A stretch of DNA of 64,000 bases from Symbiodinium sp. CCMP2592 (GCA_905221615.1 CAJNDT010002779.1:1481501-1545500); one strand, 5' to 3'; counted from the first letter of the stretch, positions 50,830-62,565 are shown. Translations and numbers: made by a program. Notes: generated by a model from the sequence alone, not told the origin.

Positions 50830-51470
50830 ACATAAGTGTATATAATATATAATAACAATAATAATAATAGTAATCATAATAATTAATAATAAAAATAATA
50901 ATAAAAATAATAATAACAATAATATTAATAAGAATAATGAGAATAATAATAATGAGAATAGTAATAATAATAATCATAATCATAATCATAATCATCATCA
51001 TAATAAAAATAATAATGATAACAATAATATTAATATTAATAATAATAACAATAATAATAACAATAATAATAACAATAATAATAATAATAATAATAATAAT
51101 AGTAATAATAACAATAATAATAATAATACTAATAAAAATAGTAATATTAATATTAATATTAATAATAATAATAGTAATAGTAATAATAACAATAATAATA
51201 ATAAGAATAATGAGAACAATAATAATGAGCATAATAACAATAATAGTAATAATCATAATCATCATCATAATAATAATAATAAGAATAATAAGAATAATCA
51301 GAATAATAACATTGAGAATACTAAGAATTTTAAGAATAATAATAATAATAATAACAATAATAATAATAGTAATAATAATAATAATGATAATATTAATAAT
51401 AGTAATAATATTCACAATGATAATAATACTAATAATAGCAATAATACTAATAATTATTATTATTATAATT
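50830..51470. repeat. AAT-rich trinucleotide microsatellite, about 640 bp
   Basis: AATAATAATAAT with AAC, AAG, AGT and ATC variants; no recoverable gene. It produces Ile-rich and Leu-rich open frames on both strands that are not genes. Confidence 0.95.
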
Positions 51471-52404
51471 CAGTTTTCAAGAATTTTCGGGTTGAGGGTT
51501 CCTTCTGAAGGGTCCTATATGGGCGCGAAAACGGGTACGATAAGAGGGGTTTCGGGTTGAGGATCCAGCCACGGGTTCTGTTTTCAGGGGGTTTTGGGGC
51601 CCGTTTGAAGGGTCCTACAAGGACGCCGGAGGTTTAGGGTTGGTTCGTTACTTGAACAAAATCTTGTCGTTCATGATTCCGGACTCCAGGTATTCGGTGG
51701 TTTTCGGAATGCTGGAATGATTTCGCGAACTTTTTCAGCCGGCGGGGCTTTAGAAGGCTGTGAAGCTGGAGAGTTGGGAACGTCAGTCGCGATATACAAG
51801 AGAAATGGCACTTAGTGCCGTCATCTCCCAGATCTTACACCACTGGAGCACGAGGATTCAAGGAATCGTCCATTGAGCACCCTCAACCCTGAACCCCAGT
51901 GGTGGCAAACCCTGGGCCCTCAGTCCTAAACCCTCAAGACTGAGCTACGAAGGGTAACATCCTGAGCAGAGCGTTAAAATCTCAAACTCCTCAGCCCCAG
52001 AAACCCGAAACAGCCCCTAGAACCCCAAACCCGAAATCCAAGGCACTGCGGAACATCCGTACCGTGCGCTCGTTTGGGGCAGACTCCTTGGCTTCTTGGT
52101 GCAGTGGACCCCAAAACGAGTTTGGGTGTTCCTTATTAAGAACCTTTGTTTCAAGACAAGCTCAAGGGGCAATTTAAGGAAGTTTCGTGTTTTGGATCTG
52201 AAGGGCCTGCAGTAGTACGAAGAACACAAGCAAAGCTATATGACTGTTTTGACGGGTTGTGAGGGCCGCGCAGGAGGAAGAAGAAGAAGTATTAGAAGTA
52301 GTAGCAGCATCAGAGGTAGCAGTAGTTGTAGCATTCGCACAATAACGTAGAAGTGGCGTTGTTGTTGTTGTTGTGGTGGTGGCTGCTCTGGGTTCCCCAA
52401 CTGC

Positions 52405-52440
52405 CTAAACCCTAAACCCTAAACCCTAAACCTCTCTACC
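52405..52440 (+). repeat. Short telomere array
   Basis: Four units CTAAACC. Confidence 0.8.
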
Positions 52441-52462
52441 TATAGTAATTTAAACCCTAATG

Positions 52463-52812
52463 GCTTCGTGGCTTTTGATCAAAACTCGTGGCTTTTGATC
52501 AAAACTCGTGGCTTTTGATCAAAACTCGTGGCTTTTGATCAAAACTCGTGGCTTTTGATCAAAACTCGTGGCTTTTGATCAAAACTCGTGGCTTTTGATC
52601 AAAACTCGTGGCTTTTGATCAAAACTCGCGGCTTTTGATCAAAACTCGTGGCTTTTGATCAAAACTCGTGGCTTTTGATCAAAACTCGTGGCTTTTGATC
52701 AAAACTCGTGCTTTTGCTCGAAACTCGTGGCTTTTGATCAAAACTCGTGGCTTTTGATCAAAACTCGTGGCTTTTGATCAAAACTCGTGGCTTGATCAAA
52801 ACTCGTGGTTTT
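52463..52812 (+). repeat. 20-bp minisatellite, about 17 units
   Basis: Unit CGTGGCTTTTGATCAAAACT, almost perfectly conserved; variants are CGCGG (once) and a shortened GTGCTTTTGCTCGAAAC unit. Each unit contains the palindrome TTTTGATCAAAA. Confidence 0.95.
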
Positions 52813-52864
52813 TGACGTTTTTCCAGCGTTTAGCGGCCTCGGGTTTTAGCGGCCTCGTTTAGGA

Positions 52865-52980
52865 CCCACCCTCCCACCCCCCCCCCACCCCACCCCACCC
52901 CACCACACCCACCACCCCACCCCTCCACCCACCCCACCCACCCCACCCCACCCACCCCACACACCCACACCCACCCCAAG
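52865..52980 (+). repeat. C-rich CCACC/CCCCA tract
   Basis: CCCACCCCACCCCACCCCAC-type polypyrimidine-like run of about 115 bp. Confidence 0.9.
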
Positions 52981-53230
52981 CGGCTCCTGGTTTAGGGCCC
53001 CAGTGTTTAGCGGCCTAGGGTTTAGGGGGCCAGTGTTTAGCGGCCTAGAGTAGCGGCCTAGAACTTAGGCCCCAAAATTCAGCGGCGATCCTGAGTTTAG
53101 GGCCCCTTCAGGGCCCAGCCGGGTTTAGGGCCCCTTAGGGCCGTAGTGTTTAGCGGCCTAGGGTAGTGTTTAGCGGCCTAGGGTTTAGGGCCCCAGTGTT
53201 TAGCGGCGTTGGGTTTAGGGCCCCAGTGTT
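52980..53230 (+). repeat. TTTAGCGGCC degenerate repeat
   Basis: GTTTAGCGGCCTAGGGTTTA and GGGCCCCAGTGTTTAGCGGC recur about eight times at irregular spacing. A telomere-like word fused with GCGGCC. Confidence 0.7.
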
Positions 53231-53231
53231 T

Positions 53232-53570
53232 AAGTCGATGCATAGCAGTGGACACAGTCCGATGTGGAAACATTGAAAGACATGAAATCGAATTCGATAG
53301 CTGTAGTTGCTATCGTAAAGCGATGGCGTGACCGCCGCCTCGGTTGATTGCGGCAATGCCTTCTTTCTACAGTCGATGCATAGCAGTGGACACAGGCCGA
53401 TGTGGAAACATTGAAAGACATGAAATCGAATTCGATAGCTCCGCAGCCTCAGCTGTTTGAAGGAATATCGTCCTGCTACAGTCGATGCATAGCAGTGGAC
53501 AGAGTCCGATGTAAAAACATTTGAAGACATGAAATCGAATTCCACGGCTGTGGTTGCTATAGCAACCACG
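53232..53570 (+). repeat. Three-unit tandem repeat ending in a 20-bp palindrome
   Basis: GTCGATGCATAGCAGTGGAC, CCGATGT-GAAACATT and GACATGAAATCGAATTC recur at about 53232, 53373 and 53481 (spacing ~140 and 108 bp). GTGGTTGCTATAGCAACCAC at 53550-53569 is a perfect palindrome. The minus-strand frame across it is an artefact. Confidence 0.8.
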
Positions 53571-53744
53571 AACTGTATGAAAATTCTTGGAGTTGTATGT
53601 AAGTTATTATTTAATAATTCATGTCAAAAGAAATAAAACTTTTAATTCTAATGTGAGGGGATTCTCTGGGCGGGTGGGGTTTCTTCTTGAAGATAGCTTG
53701 ACTAAAATAAGCTTGACGTGAAATCTTCAAAGTCAGAACTGCTG

Positions 53745-53800
53745 AAACCCTAAACCCTAAACCCTAAACCCTAAACCAACCCTAAACCCTAAACCCGAAG
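53745..53800 (+). repeat. Telomere-like array
   Basis: CCCTAAACCCTAAACCC with one CCAACCCTAAA interruption. Confidence 0.8.
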
Positions 53801-53889
53801 CCTCAAGCATCGCACGCTCGAGTGCGAAGCCGAGAGTCCGAAGGAAGTTGCAGCCTTCCGCGGGCACATGGACCAGGCGCTTCATGGAG

Positions 53890-53983
53890 GCCCCCATACA
53901 GTAAGAGTCTATAACAGGGCTACTATTAAGGTCCTAATATATCTATATTATGATTATGAATATTATTCAACTATTACTGAGGC
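53890..53983. repeat. Dispersed element family K, copy 2
   Basis: GGCCCCCATACAGTAAGAGTC, GGTCCTAATATATC, TATGAATATTATTCAACTA and CTGAGGCC; compare 9352-9426. Confidence 0.6.
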
Positions 53984-54237
53984 CACACGGGCCACACGCA
54001 TCACGGATCTTTGGGAAAGTGTCTCTTCGGTTCGTGGGTTTGGGATTTGAGTTGCAAGGTTTAAGGGTTTAGACATCGGGATGATGAAGGTTCAGGGCTC
54101 GTGGATTCAGGATTGAAGCTTTGCGGTCTAGGGTTCACAGTCATAAGGTTGACGTTTGAGGTTTGGATTCGCATGGTTGCATGAACAGGATGTGTCGCCA
54201 AAAGTAAGTACAAATATGTATACCTAATGTGTATATA

Positions 54238-54335
54238 CGTAGGCATGCATGCATGCATGCGTGCATGCGTGCATGCGTGCATGCATGCATTCATGGCTGG
54301 CTGGCTGGATGGATGGATAGATGGATGGATCGATG
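54238..54335 (+). repeat. GCAT and GGAT microsatellites
   Basis: GCATGCATGCATGCATGC then GGATGGATGGATAGATGG. Confidence 0.9.
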
Positions 54336-54357
54336 GTTGCAGATACCTCTCCATACA

Positions 54358-54362
54358 GCTAG

Positions 54363-54393
<31 letters not shown>

Positions 54394-54430
54394 TGTCTCT
54401 CGCGCTCTCTCTCTCTCTCTCTGTCTCTCG

Positions 54431-54466
<36 letters not shown>

Positions 54467-54712
54467 ATCTCTCTCTCTCTCTCTCTGTGTCTCTCACTCT
54501 CACTCTCTCGCGCTGTGCCTCTCTCTCTCTCTCTGTCTTTGTCTCCGTCCTCCGTTCTCCGTCTCTCTCTCCGTCTCTCTCTCCACCTCTCTCTCTGTCT
54601 CTCCCTGTCTGTCTCCTTGTCTGTCTCCCTCTCTGCCTCTCACCCTCTCTCTCTGTCTCTCTCTATGTCTCTGTGTTCTGTCTCTCTGTCTCTCTCTCTC
54701 TCTCGCTCTGTG
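54358..54712 (+). repeat. CT-rich microsatellite, about 355 bp
   Basis: CTCTCTCTCTCTGTCTCTCT with interspersed CGC and CCGTCTC. Ser/Leu-rich frames are artefacts. Confidence 0.95.
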
Positions 54713-55822
54713 TGTTACCGCAGAGCACCATGTTAATAGGTTTTTGTTTTCTACCGACGTATGTTCGTCTGCGCAGAGGTATGAAGGATGCCTATGCGTC
54801 AGCCGGGGTCTCTGCCATAACGCAGCTGCTTGCCTGATATCTCAAAGCTTTGGGAGTTCTTTTCGAAAGTAGCAGTAGCATCTTGCATATTAACTTTGGA
54901 CCTGAATCCCAGACCCTGACAGGCCCCAGGCCCGAGACTTTGAGGGTCCTTCAAATTTTGATTTAAGCAATATTCCTTCATTAATTAAGGGGTATTTTGC
55001 TCTATTACTGGGTACCTCTCACTCCAGACTCCAGTCCTGCAGCTAGTACCCCACCCGTATGCCCACCACCACGGCTGCTTCTGACAGCTCCACTCGCCTT
55101 ACTGCCAGTACTAGCAGCAGCATGCTAGTGCGAATTGCAAGAAGATGAGTCCGCAATGCAATAAGCCAAAATCAGACTCACAACCAACCTCTCAGCCTTG
55201 CCCCCTGTACCATTGTTGACGACAGGGGACTCGAGAATTCGATTCTGCTTCTTCCAGGATTGGAACGTTTCTGGTCCCACAGGTCAGCGTTTGAGTCAGA
55301 CAGCACACAATCCCTCGAGCGTTTCAGACATTCCCGAGGTCTCATGTCGATTTGAATCCATAGCTTGGGCTTTCGGGCATATGTTTGTACAATCTTTGTG
55401 TTTTTAGTGTCAAGTCAAGGCCCCAGCATTTGTGGCACAGCTACTTCACAACACCACAGCCCAAGCATCTGAGACACGCAACCCAGGTATCTCGACTTTG
55501 CAGCAACGATCCTCATCCTTTGGTATGGCGGCTTTGCCGTGCTTGGAAGCGGTCAACATGGTCTTTCGCGCCTGGGTCGATAAGCAACTTCGTGCTCGGT
55601 ATAAAGTTTCGGGGTGCGGGCTTTGGGGCGTACAGGGTTTAGGCAGTTTAGGGCTTTGGGTCAAAAACCAATTGCATTTTCGGGTTTGGGGAAAAGGGCT
55701 TCTGATTGGGGGGGGCTGTATGGTTTATGACACCCAGACGCTGCTTGTGTTTTGGGCCCAGGGCCATACCAGGGCCCTCGAAACCTCCAAGTCTTCTTTA
55801 TAATACTTAGTCAGAGTCCTCC

Positions 55823-55900
55823 TTGTAGGGGCCCTCATTCTAAGTATAGAGTAATACACCCCAGCACCCTAATCAGTAATGATTATGGAGGCTCCCCGTG
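55823..55900. repeat. Family H-related fragment
   Basis: TGTAGGGGCCCTCATTCTAA and CACCCCAGCACCCTAATCAG, ending ATTATGGAGGCTCCCC. Confidence 0.45.
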
Positions 55901-56296
55901 TGAAGGCCGACGCTGCTTCGTCCTTAGTCTGTGTTGATTTCGCGAGCTCTTGAAGGCATGGCTCATCTCTGTTCCGTCTTTCCTTCTTCATTACCAATCA
56001 TTACCCATCAGGCAATCAGAACTAAATATGAGTATTCGATGCCCGGATGATGTCGGCAGGATCCAAGTTCCCATTGAACACATGCTATCAACACAAGTCA
56101 GCATTTCACCTCTCTCCAGAGTTTCCTGGATGTGATCCCGGTTTCTTGCTTGTCTTTCATGTTCTCAGGAGCATCCAGGGTACCTTAAACGTTGCCCTGC
56201 ACCCTGACCCTAAACTTGACCGAAAAACCCTAGCTAGACCACGGCCCCAGGAACCGGACGACCGACCATCCCCTTCAGCCCCAAGCTTTAGATCTT

Positions 56297-56407
56297 CTAG
56301 GACCCAGAGTAGGCCCCTATTCCCTTTTTTAGGGTTTAGGTTCCCTTATAACACCCTTTAAACCAAAAAGGGCACCCTTTTTATGCCTAGGTTACTCTTA
56401 GGTCTAG
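56297..56407. repeat. MITE-like element, family F (inverted)
   Basis: CTAGGACCCAGAGTAGGCCC, TTAGGTTCCCTTATAACACC and ATGCCTAGGTTACTCTTAGG. Confidence 0.75.
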
Positions 56408-56689
56408 TCTTAAGATACCCCTGTCCTGCAATTGCCTCCCGCGGCTCCTCAAAGCTTACATAAGCACCAAAACTACTAAGCCCTGGTCCTTACCCCGCCG
56501 AACCTCAACGGCCTAATTACAACTCTCTACAGCTCCTAGACCCTGAAGCCGAAAACCCCAAGACCAGGAACCCTAATTAAACCCCATAACCTCTAAAGCC
56601 GAACTTCACATTGCTGAAGCCCAATTTAGGCTTTAGGGTCTAAGGTCGTAAGGGTTGGTCAAAGCATCACCTTCAACTTCTGAACCTCA

Positions 56690-57090
56690 AACCCTAAACC
56701 CATAACCCTAAACCCTATACCTGAGCCTTATAAGTCCTAAACCCTTAACCCTCAAGCCTAAACCCTTAAGTCCTAAACCCCTAAACCCCAGAGGATTGGC
56801 CACCTTATCACCTTCAACCTTTACTGGAACATGCTGAATGCCGCCGGCTGAGCGGCTCTTGGGGTTTTGGGTTCACTAAGGCTTAGGGTTTAGGGGGCTT
56901 AGGGCTTAGGGGGCTTAGGGTTTTGGGTTTAGGGTTTTAGGGTTTTGGGTTTAGGGGCTTACCGGGTTTAAAGATTTAGGTACAGGGTTCTTGGGAACTT
57001 ATATTCAAACTTCCAGGGGTTTTGGGTTCACTAAGGCTTAGGGTTTAGGGTTCAGGATTTAGGGTTCAGGGTTGGGTGGTTTCGAGGGTT
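56690..57090. repeat. Telomere-like tracts on both strands
   Basis: CCCTAAA-type at 56690-56790, then TTTAGGG-type at 56870-57090, the latter with a duplicated GGGGTTTTGGGTTCACTAAGG piece. Confidence 0.65.
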
Positions 57091-57287
57091 TCAAGGGTTT
57101 TTTGGGTCCTTGAGCTTGTTCGTTTATGAAGGCTTCCTACGAGGGTATTAGTAAGGGCTGTACAAGAATGTCAGCTAGCCAAAATCACGGTACTTCCTCG
57201 CAGGTATCCTCAAACAAAGCGCCCTGCCAGTTCAGCCCCTCTATTCTGAGAACTCTGTGACCCTCGTGCACGGATCCGTAAACTTTG

Positions 57288-57385
57288 TCTTAAACTCTAA
57301 ACCTTAAACCCTAAAACCCTAAACCCTAAAACCCTAAACCCTCAAACCCCAAAACCCTAAACCCTAAACCCTAAGCCCATCTAAG
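57288..57385 (+). repeat. Telomere-like array
   Basis: CCCTAAAACCCTAAACCC units with CCCTCAAACCCC. Confidence 0.75.
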
Positions 57386-57451
57386 CCCTAAACCTTCAAC
57401 CCTCCCCAGCTGAGAGACGCCGGCGCGTTTTTGGGGAGAAGCCTAGAACAT

Positions 57452-57576
57452 GCACCCTTACGGAGGTGAAGATATAAATCCTGCATTACCGTAATGACCC
57501 GAGGCTATGGGAATTATGGTATATTCCTTATTATGGGTGATGCAGGATTTATATCAGCACCCTTATGGAGGTGAAG
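57452..57576. repeat. Family D foldback flanked by 20-bp direct repeats
   Basis: GCACCCTTACGGAGGTGAAG (57452-57471) and GCACCCTTATGGAGGTGAAG (57557-57576) flank a family D hairpin (ATATAAATCCTGCATTACC ... GATGCAGGATTTATAT). Confidence 0.8.
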
Positions 57577-57789
57577 AGTCGGTGGCTCTTGGCTTTCAGA
57601 CCTGATGCCGAATCTCACTAACTCCCACCCACCTGCACGCAGCTGGGTCTTTAACCCTTAGCTCTTACCTAAAACCCTACAGAGGCCACAGCCCGAAATC
57701 CTGAAACCCTGAAGCCTTAGACGTCCTAAGCCCTACCCCTGAGTGTCTTGAAGAATGCAGTGAACATAGTAATGACCAATATCATGCCT

Positions 57790-57962
57790 TGGGGTTCCCC
57801 GGCTACACTTGTACTTTACAAGGAGTCCAAAACCCTATTCTAAGTATTGCGGCCCCCAATGTAGAGGCCTAAATGATTACCCATACTAATGTGGGGGGTT
57901 CCTGGTGTAATTATAGTATAATGGGCCCCAAAACACTATTCCAAGTGTTACGGCCCCGACGT
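57790..57962. repeat. Two adjacent family H elements
   Basis: A left-decayed copy (CAAAACCCTATTCTAAGTATTG-CGGCCC) ends at about 57862. A fuller copy follows (GTAGAGGCCTAAATGATTAC, GGGGGGTTCCTGGTGTAATT, GGGCCCCAAAACACTATTCC, TTACGGCCCCGACG). Confidence 0.6.
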
Positions 57963-58263
57963 TGATCCCACACGCCCATGACCTGGCCAAGACTTCCATC
58001 ACCAGCTTGAACGGCATGCTCAACACTCTCGCAGCTTGGACTGACGGGTTCCTTGTGATGAGGAATTTTGCTCGAAGAGAGAAGAAGGACATGATGTTGG
58101 ACATGATGTTATTCATTATGGGTTCCTAGTATGGTAGCATAAGCTAAGTCCCTTACATAGAGCTCAGACTTTCGGGATTTTTGGCGTTAAGGCTTTGGGA
58201 CAAAGCGCCTGCACCGGCTTTAGCCCTAGGTGTCCACGTACCGACTTGTGATATACTCACCAA

Positions 58264-58345
58264 AACAATAACCTACATAATTACTATCCCTAAACCCATG
58301 CAACCCAAGCACCTAACTATTGGGTCCTTTGGACCTTTGGGGTAG
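58264..58345. repeat. Dispersed repeat family M, copy 2
   Basis: ACCTACATAATTACTATCCC to TTTGGACCTTTGGGGTAGGG; compare 47-137. Confidence 0.55.
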
Positions 58346-58533
58346 GGTTTCAGGGTGTTACGGTTGTGGGATGTTGGGGTTTTGGGAGTTAGGATTTAGG
58401 GTTTTGGCGATTCTGGGAGGTTGGGGATGTCGGCTGAGAGCCTCGGTTTGTGGGTCGAACCCTGAAGCTCAAATTCTGAACCCCGAAAAGTAGCCCTAAA
58501 CCCAAATCCTAAAGCCGCTTAGCCCTAAAGCCC

Positions 58534-58654
58534 GCTTGGAGGATCGAGGGACTTAGTACGTAAGGCTATAAGTAGGGTATAAGTAGGATAACCCCACTTA
58601 GGGGACTTTCGCCCGAATTATTTCCTACTTACTAAGTTCCATGATCCTCTAAGT
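58534..58654. repeat. MITE-like foldback element, family E copy
   Basis: GCTTGGAGGATCGAGGGACT / AAGTTCCATGATCCTCTAAG around TAAGTAGGGTATAAGTAGG. Confidence 0.7.
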
Positions 58655-58768
58655 ATAATCCTAAACCCAGAACCCAACGCCCTAATCCTTTCTAACTGTA
58701 ATTCAATGCCAGGGCTGGACCTTCCATTGATCCTGAACTGAAGATCTGAGCCTCAAACCACCTAGACC

Positions 58769-58854
58769 CTCCATCTACCCTCTATTAGACCCTAAATGCC
58801 CCTTATTTGGGACCATATACCCCCATTTGAGGGTACAAGGAGGGTCCTGGCAAA
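58769..58854. repeat. Dispersed repeat family L, copy 2
   Basis: TTAGACCCTAAATGCCCCTT and GAGGGTACAAGGAGGGTCCTGG, as at 31682-31775. Confidence 0.7.
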
Positions 58855-59399
58855 GTTTAGGGTTTCAGGTTCCGAGGTCCCAAGCTACAGCTTTCCTTGA
58901 TGGAGGATTCAGCACTTCGGGTTCCAAAGTTTTGGGGGGTAGACCCGGAGAGTAAGCCTAACATGCGACAATCTGGAGGTTTTAGGTTTTCTAGGTTGAC
59001 AAGATTTGCGTGGGCTGTGTTTTTTTTGGGGTCGGCATTCGGTGTTCGAAAGGCTTTGGTTGTAGGGCTGTGCGGCTTAGTGGACACAGTGTCCACTGTT
59101 TGTGACAAAGGCTTGTGACTCCGAAGCCGTAGACCATAGACCCTAGACCCGACCCCTCTGGGTCGCATCGAAAGGTATAAGCTAGACTGCAAACTCTCCA
59201 AGCTTATACCCTTGCCGAGCCCATAAACCCTACCACGAGCACTCCAATCGAACCATTACGAAATCCTTCGAAGCGATGCACATACGGAAACCGTGGCTGG
59301 CTGCTGGAAGCTGACCGAGCACTCCTGTGTGGAGCGCATGGGAGCTACAATCGCATCGGGGGGCCTGTATATTCAGGATAGAGCTTTGGGGAAGTCTAG

Positions 59400-59475
59400 T
59401 TAATTTAGGAGCCGTATCCGAGCATTATAGTATCGTACACCCCAAAATCCCATTCTGATTACTAAGGCCCCTGTT
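59400..59475. repeat. Family H-related element
   Basis: GAGCCGTATCCGAGCATTAT and CACCCCAAAATCCCATTCTG, ending ACTAAGGCCCCTG. Confidence 0.5.
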
Positions 59476-60150
59476 TTATAGAGGGCATACTACTACTTGT
59501 TGCCTCGAGCTTATACCTTTTGTCCTGATGCTTTCGACTTCACTAGGTCAAGGCTGCTTCAGCAGCGCAGCGCGTGCCCGGAGCACAGCAGTGGAGGGCC
59601 TTCGATGTGTTGCGGCTTTTATTCGTAACTTTGAGCGCGGTGCACATCGATCTAAAGGTGGACCGTACCGTGTTTCGATAGGGGCATCGGTTTAATCAGG
59701 AAATCAAAGACCTCCAAGCTGTAGCCCAGCTTCCGGTTAATGGTCTGCTTGTGGACGTCTCCTCGTCCTCGGCTGTGGGCTTTTGGATTTGGGGTTCTGA
59801 AGATGAAAGGTTCGGGGATAAATTCAAAACCTTGGAGCATGGCCAAGAACCTAAGCCCATAGCTAAGAAGATAAAGCCTCTGAGCCCAACACCCCAAAGT
59901 TGAAAGCCCGGAGGCCCGAAGCTCCAATCAAAGCCTCGAAGCCCCAGGGCGACACCGAGCAAACTCTCAGTTCACCTTCAGACGAAGCGGTTCGAAGTAC
60001 ACCCTAAGGCCCAAGACGCTGAACCTTTAAAACTATGACAAAGAGCTTCAACCCTGGCCCTAAACCCCAAGCCCTAAACCCTACACCCAAAAAGAAAAAC
60101 CTACACCCAAAACTGTCAATTCCTAAACCCTAAACCGCAGTCTCACCTTT

Positions 60151-60260
60151 GACCCAGAGTAAGCCCTTCTTCCCTTTTCTAGGGTTCAGGTTCCCTTATA
60201 GCTCCCTTTAGGCCGGGCCGTGCGCCCTTTTTGTTCCTACTAGGCTACTCTTAGGTCTAG
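60151..60260. repeat. MITE-like element, family F (inverted)
   Basis: GACCCAGAGTAAGCCCTTC, TAGGGTTCAGGTTCCCTTAT and TAGGCTACTCTTAGGTCTAG. Confidence 0.7.
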
Positions 60261-60344
60261 AAACCCAAAGAGGTTCGAAGTTATCGACCTCGAGCCGGAT
60301 ATTCCTGACGCTGAGGGCGACGTGGACCTTGCGCCCGTAGAGTT

Positions 60345-60425
60345 TAGAGTTTAGGGTTTAGGGCTCTAGGGTTCTATAGGGCTTCAGGGTTCTAGGGTTT
60401 TAGGGTTCTAGGGTTCTAGGGGTTT
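60345..60425 (-). repeat. TCTAGGGT degenerate repeat
   Basis: GGGTTTAGGGCTCTAGGGTT and AGGGTTCTAGGGTTTTAGGG; telomere-like words with TCTAGGG. Confidence 0.6.
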
Positions 60426-61129
60426 GAAAATTGAAAGTTTCCGGTTTACCAAACAGTCTTAATCCAGGCAGGATCAATGGCGAAGTGAGGGTGCGGTAAA
60501 CAAAGTCCTTACTCAGTCACAATATGTGATAATGCGCCCCAAATCCTAACGGCTTTAGGGTTTGGGGTTGAGGATACAACTGTGCCATGATATCCCCGAA
60601 ACCAAACCCTAAACCTTAAACCATATTCTCGTTTCTAAAGCCCCGCAAAGCCCCGAAACGTGACTCCCGTGTCCGGTGACCTGCGAGGACCTGGTCCGTG
60701 GACGGCCCTGCAGTATTGACTTTCAGGCCGAACTTGGGGTAAACATGGGTAAACGTTTACGATTTTAGGGCTTCGGGTTCCAGCTAAAAGTTAAGGTTTA
60801 GGTCTGCAGGGTTTCCGGGTTTTTTAAGATGTTTGGTTGCTACGTTCTAGGTTTTTGGGCTTTATGTTTGCAGATTTGGTGGGGTTTGGGGGTGTATGGT
60901 TTGGGGTTAAGGTTTAGGACCAGGGCTTAAAGTCTAAGGGTGAGGTACCGGGTGCGGGGTTTAGGCTTTTTTCGATCGGTAACTTTGTGTTATGTCTTAT
61001 GTCTCTGTTTACTTTACTATACTTTCTTAGGGGGTGGGGGAGTTGAGATGTAAGGGCGAAGGTTTAGAGAGTGTTTTAGGGGTAGAACTTAAATTTTTAT
61101 TGAAGACGTAGGGTTCAAAAACAAACGCA

Positions 61130-61295
61130 GGCAGAAACACGGACAGACAGACGAACAGATAGACAAACAGGCAGACAGACACACAGACAGTCAGTCCCAC
61201 AGACCGAAAGACAAACCAGCAAGCAAGCAAGCAGAGAAACAAACAGATGCACAAACGGACAAACAAACAGGCAGACAAAAAGAGAAACAGGATTT
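61130..61295 (+). repeat. ACAGACAG/ACAAACAG microsatellite
   Basis: GACAGACAGACGAACAGATAG-type repeat. Confidence 0.9.
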
Positions 61296-61972
61296 GTTGT
61301 TATCCTGCGTTGCTTTTTCTAGAAAGCATTGCTGAGTCCGGATGGTTTCCCGGTGACTCGTTTACCCGCGTTTAAGAACGTCTAAGCTGCGCAGCGGGCC
61401 TGTCAATGCAGGGTGTCCGGTTCATCTATCCGATGCGTCCGGAGAACGTGGTCCTTCACGCCTGCAGCTTCAGTATAGGCACGGCCGGTTAGCCCTAAAC
61501 AGCCAGTCCACAGCCCAATGTCGAGTGAAGGAAACCAGGTTCGAGGGTTTAAGGCCAGCAGTCATTGGGTAGGGCTTGTGTTAGTTCGAAATCGGTTTCT
61601 TAAGCATTTGAGTCGTGGTGGCATGCGAATTGAATAGCTTTGTGCCCCCACTCGCCGTCCCCTAATCCTTTCGAGTTGTGTGGTTGGACCAGCAAGTAGA
61701 GGGGATCGGAGGAATGTAGGTAAAGAGGGAGCAGCAACAGAAGAGATGGCAACCGATCTCCTCCGACTTCATCGGGTTGTTCAAGAAAGGACGTAGCTCC
61801 GAAGCCCTGTCATTGAAGAAGGTGAGGTTCGATAGATTCCAAATCCCAAACCATATTAGCAGCCGTACAAGCAAGACCTTATATACTCTAGACGCCATGC
61901 CTTGTTGTGAAGCCGAAACCCTGAACCCCAAACCAAAAAGAAGCTTGAATCGGGAACCTGGTAGACAAAATA

Positions 61973-62076
61973 TAGGGGCCTTAAGAATTACCTATGCTAT
62001 TTTGAGGGGTTCCTTATTGCAGCTCTAATATGTGGGGCCCCCAAAACCTGTTCTAATATTTAAGGCCCTAATATTA
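61973..62076. repeat. MITE-like element, family H
   Basis: ATAGGGGCCTTAAGAATTAC and TTGAGGGGTTCCTTATTGC; GGGGCCCCCAAAACCTGTTC, ending TATTTAAGGCCCTA. Confidence 0.7.
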
Positions 62077-62209
62077 TATTTGACTTGTAGCCCAGAGCCG
62101 AAAAACATCAAATCCACCCGAGCCATCAGGTCTCAAAGGGGCGAAATAGGGAAAAGCAGACCGGGGCACTACATGGAGGGTTTAGAAAAGGAGGCGTATT
62201 TATTTTAGG

Positions 62210-62245
62210 ATTTTTTTTTTTGGGGGGGCGGGGGGGCATTTTTTT
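62210..62245. repeat. T and G homopolymer runs
   Basis: TTTTTTTTTTGGGGGGGCGG then TTTTTTTTTTT. Confidence 0.85.
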
Positions 62246-62379
62246 TTTTTGGCTTGTGTGCGCGCTTGGCTTGGCTTCTCGGCTTCCCTGGCTTCTTGGC
62301 TTCTGGCTTCTTGGCGGGCCTTGGTTTTCTTTTTCCAAGGTGCGGCCAACCCTTGTTGGCGAGGTGCGGCCAAGGGTCC

Positions 62380-62565
62380 CTGGTGCATGCGGTCCCCTAG
62401 TCCTCTGGTCCTTGGTCTTGTGGTCCCCTGGTCCTCTGCTCGCGGTCCCCTAGTCCTCTGGTCCTTGGTCCTGTGGTCCCCTGGTCCTCTGGTCTGCTGG
62501 TCCTCTGGTCCCGTGGTCTCCTGGTTCCCTGGTGCATGCGGTCCCGTAGTCCTCTGCCACAACCA
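62380..62565 (+). repeat. CCTCTGGTCC minisatellite
   Basis: CCCTAGTCCTCTGGTCCTTG and TGGTCCCCTGGTCCTCTG recur; outer duplicates of GGTGCATGCGGTCCC at both ends. Confidence 0.85.

Noticed and set aside
50798-51560. Ile-rich and Leu-rich frames of about 200 residues
   Set aside because: Translation of an AAT microsatellite in both directions; not genes or membrane proteins.
54227-54837. Ser/Leu-rich frames of 170-200 residues
   Set aside because: Translation of the CT microsatellite.
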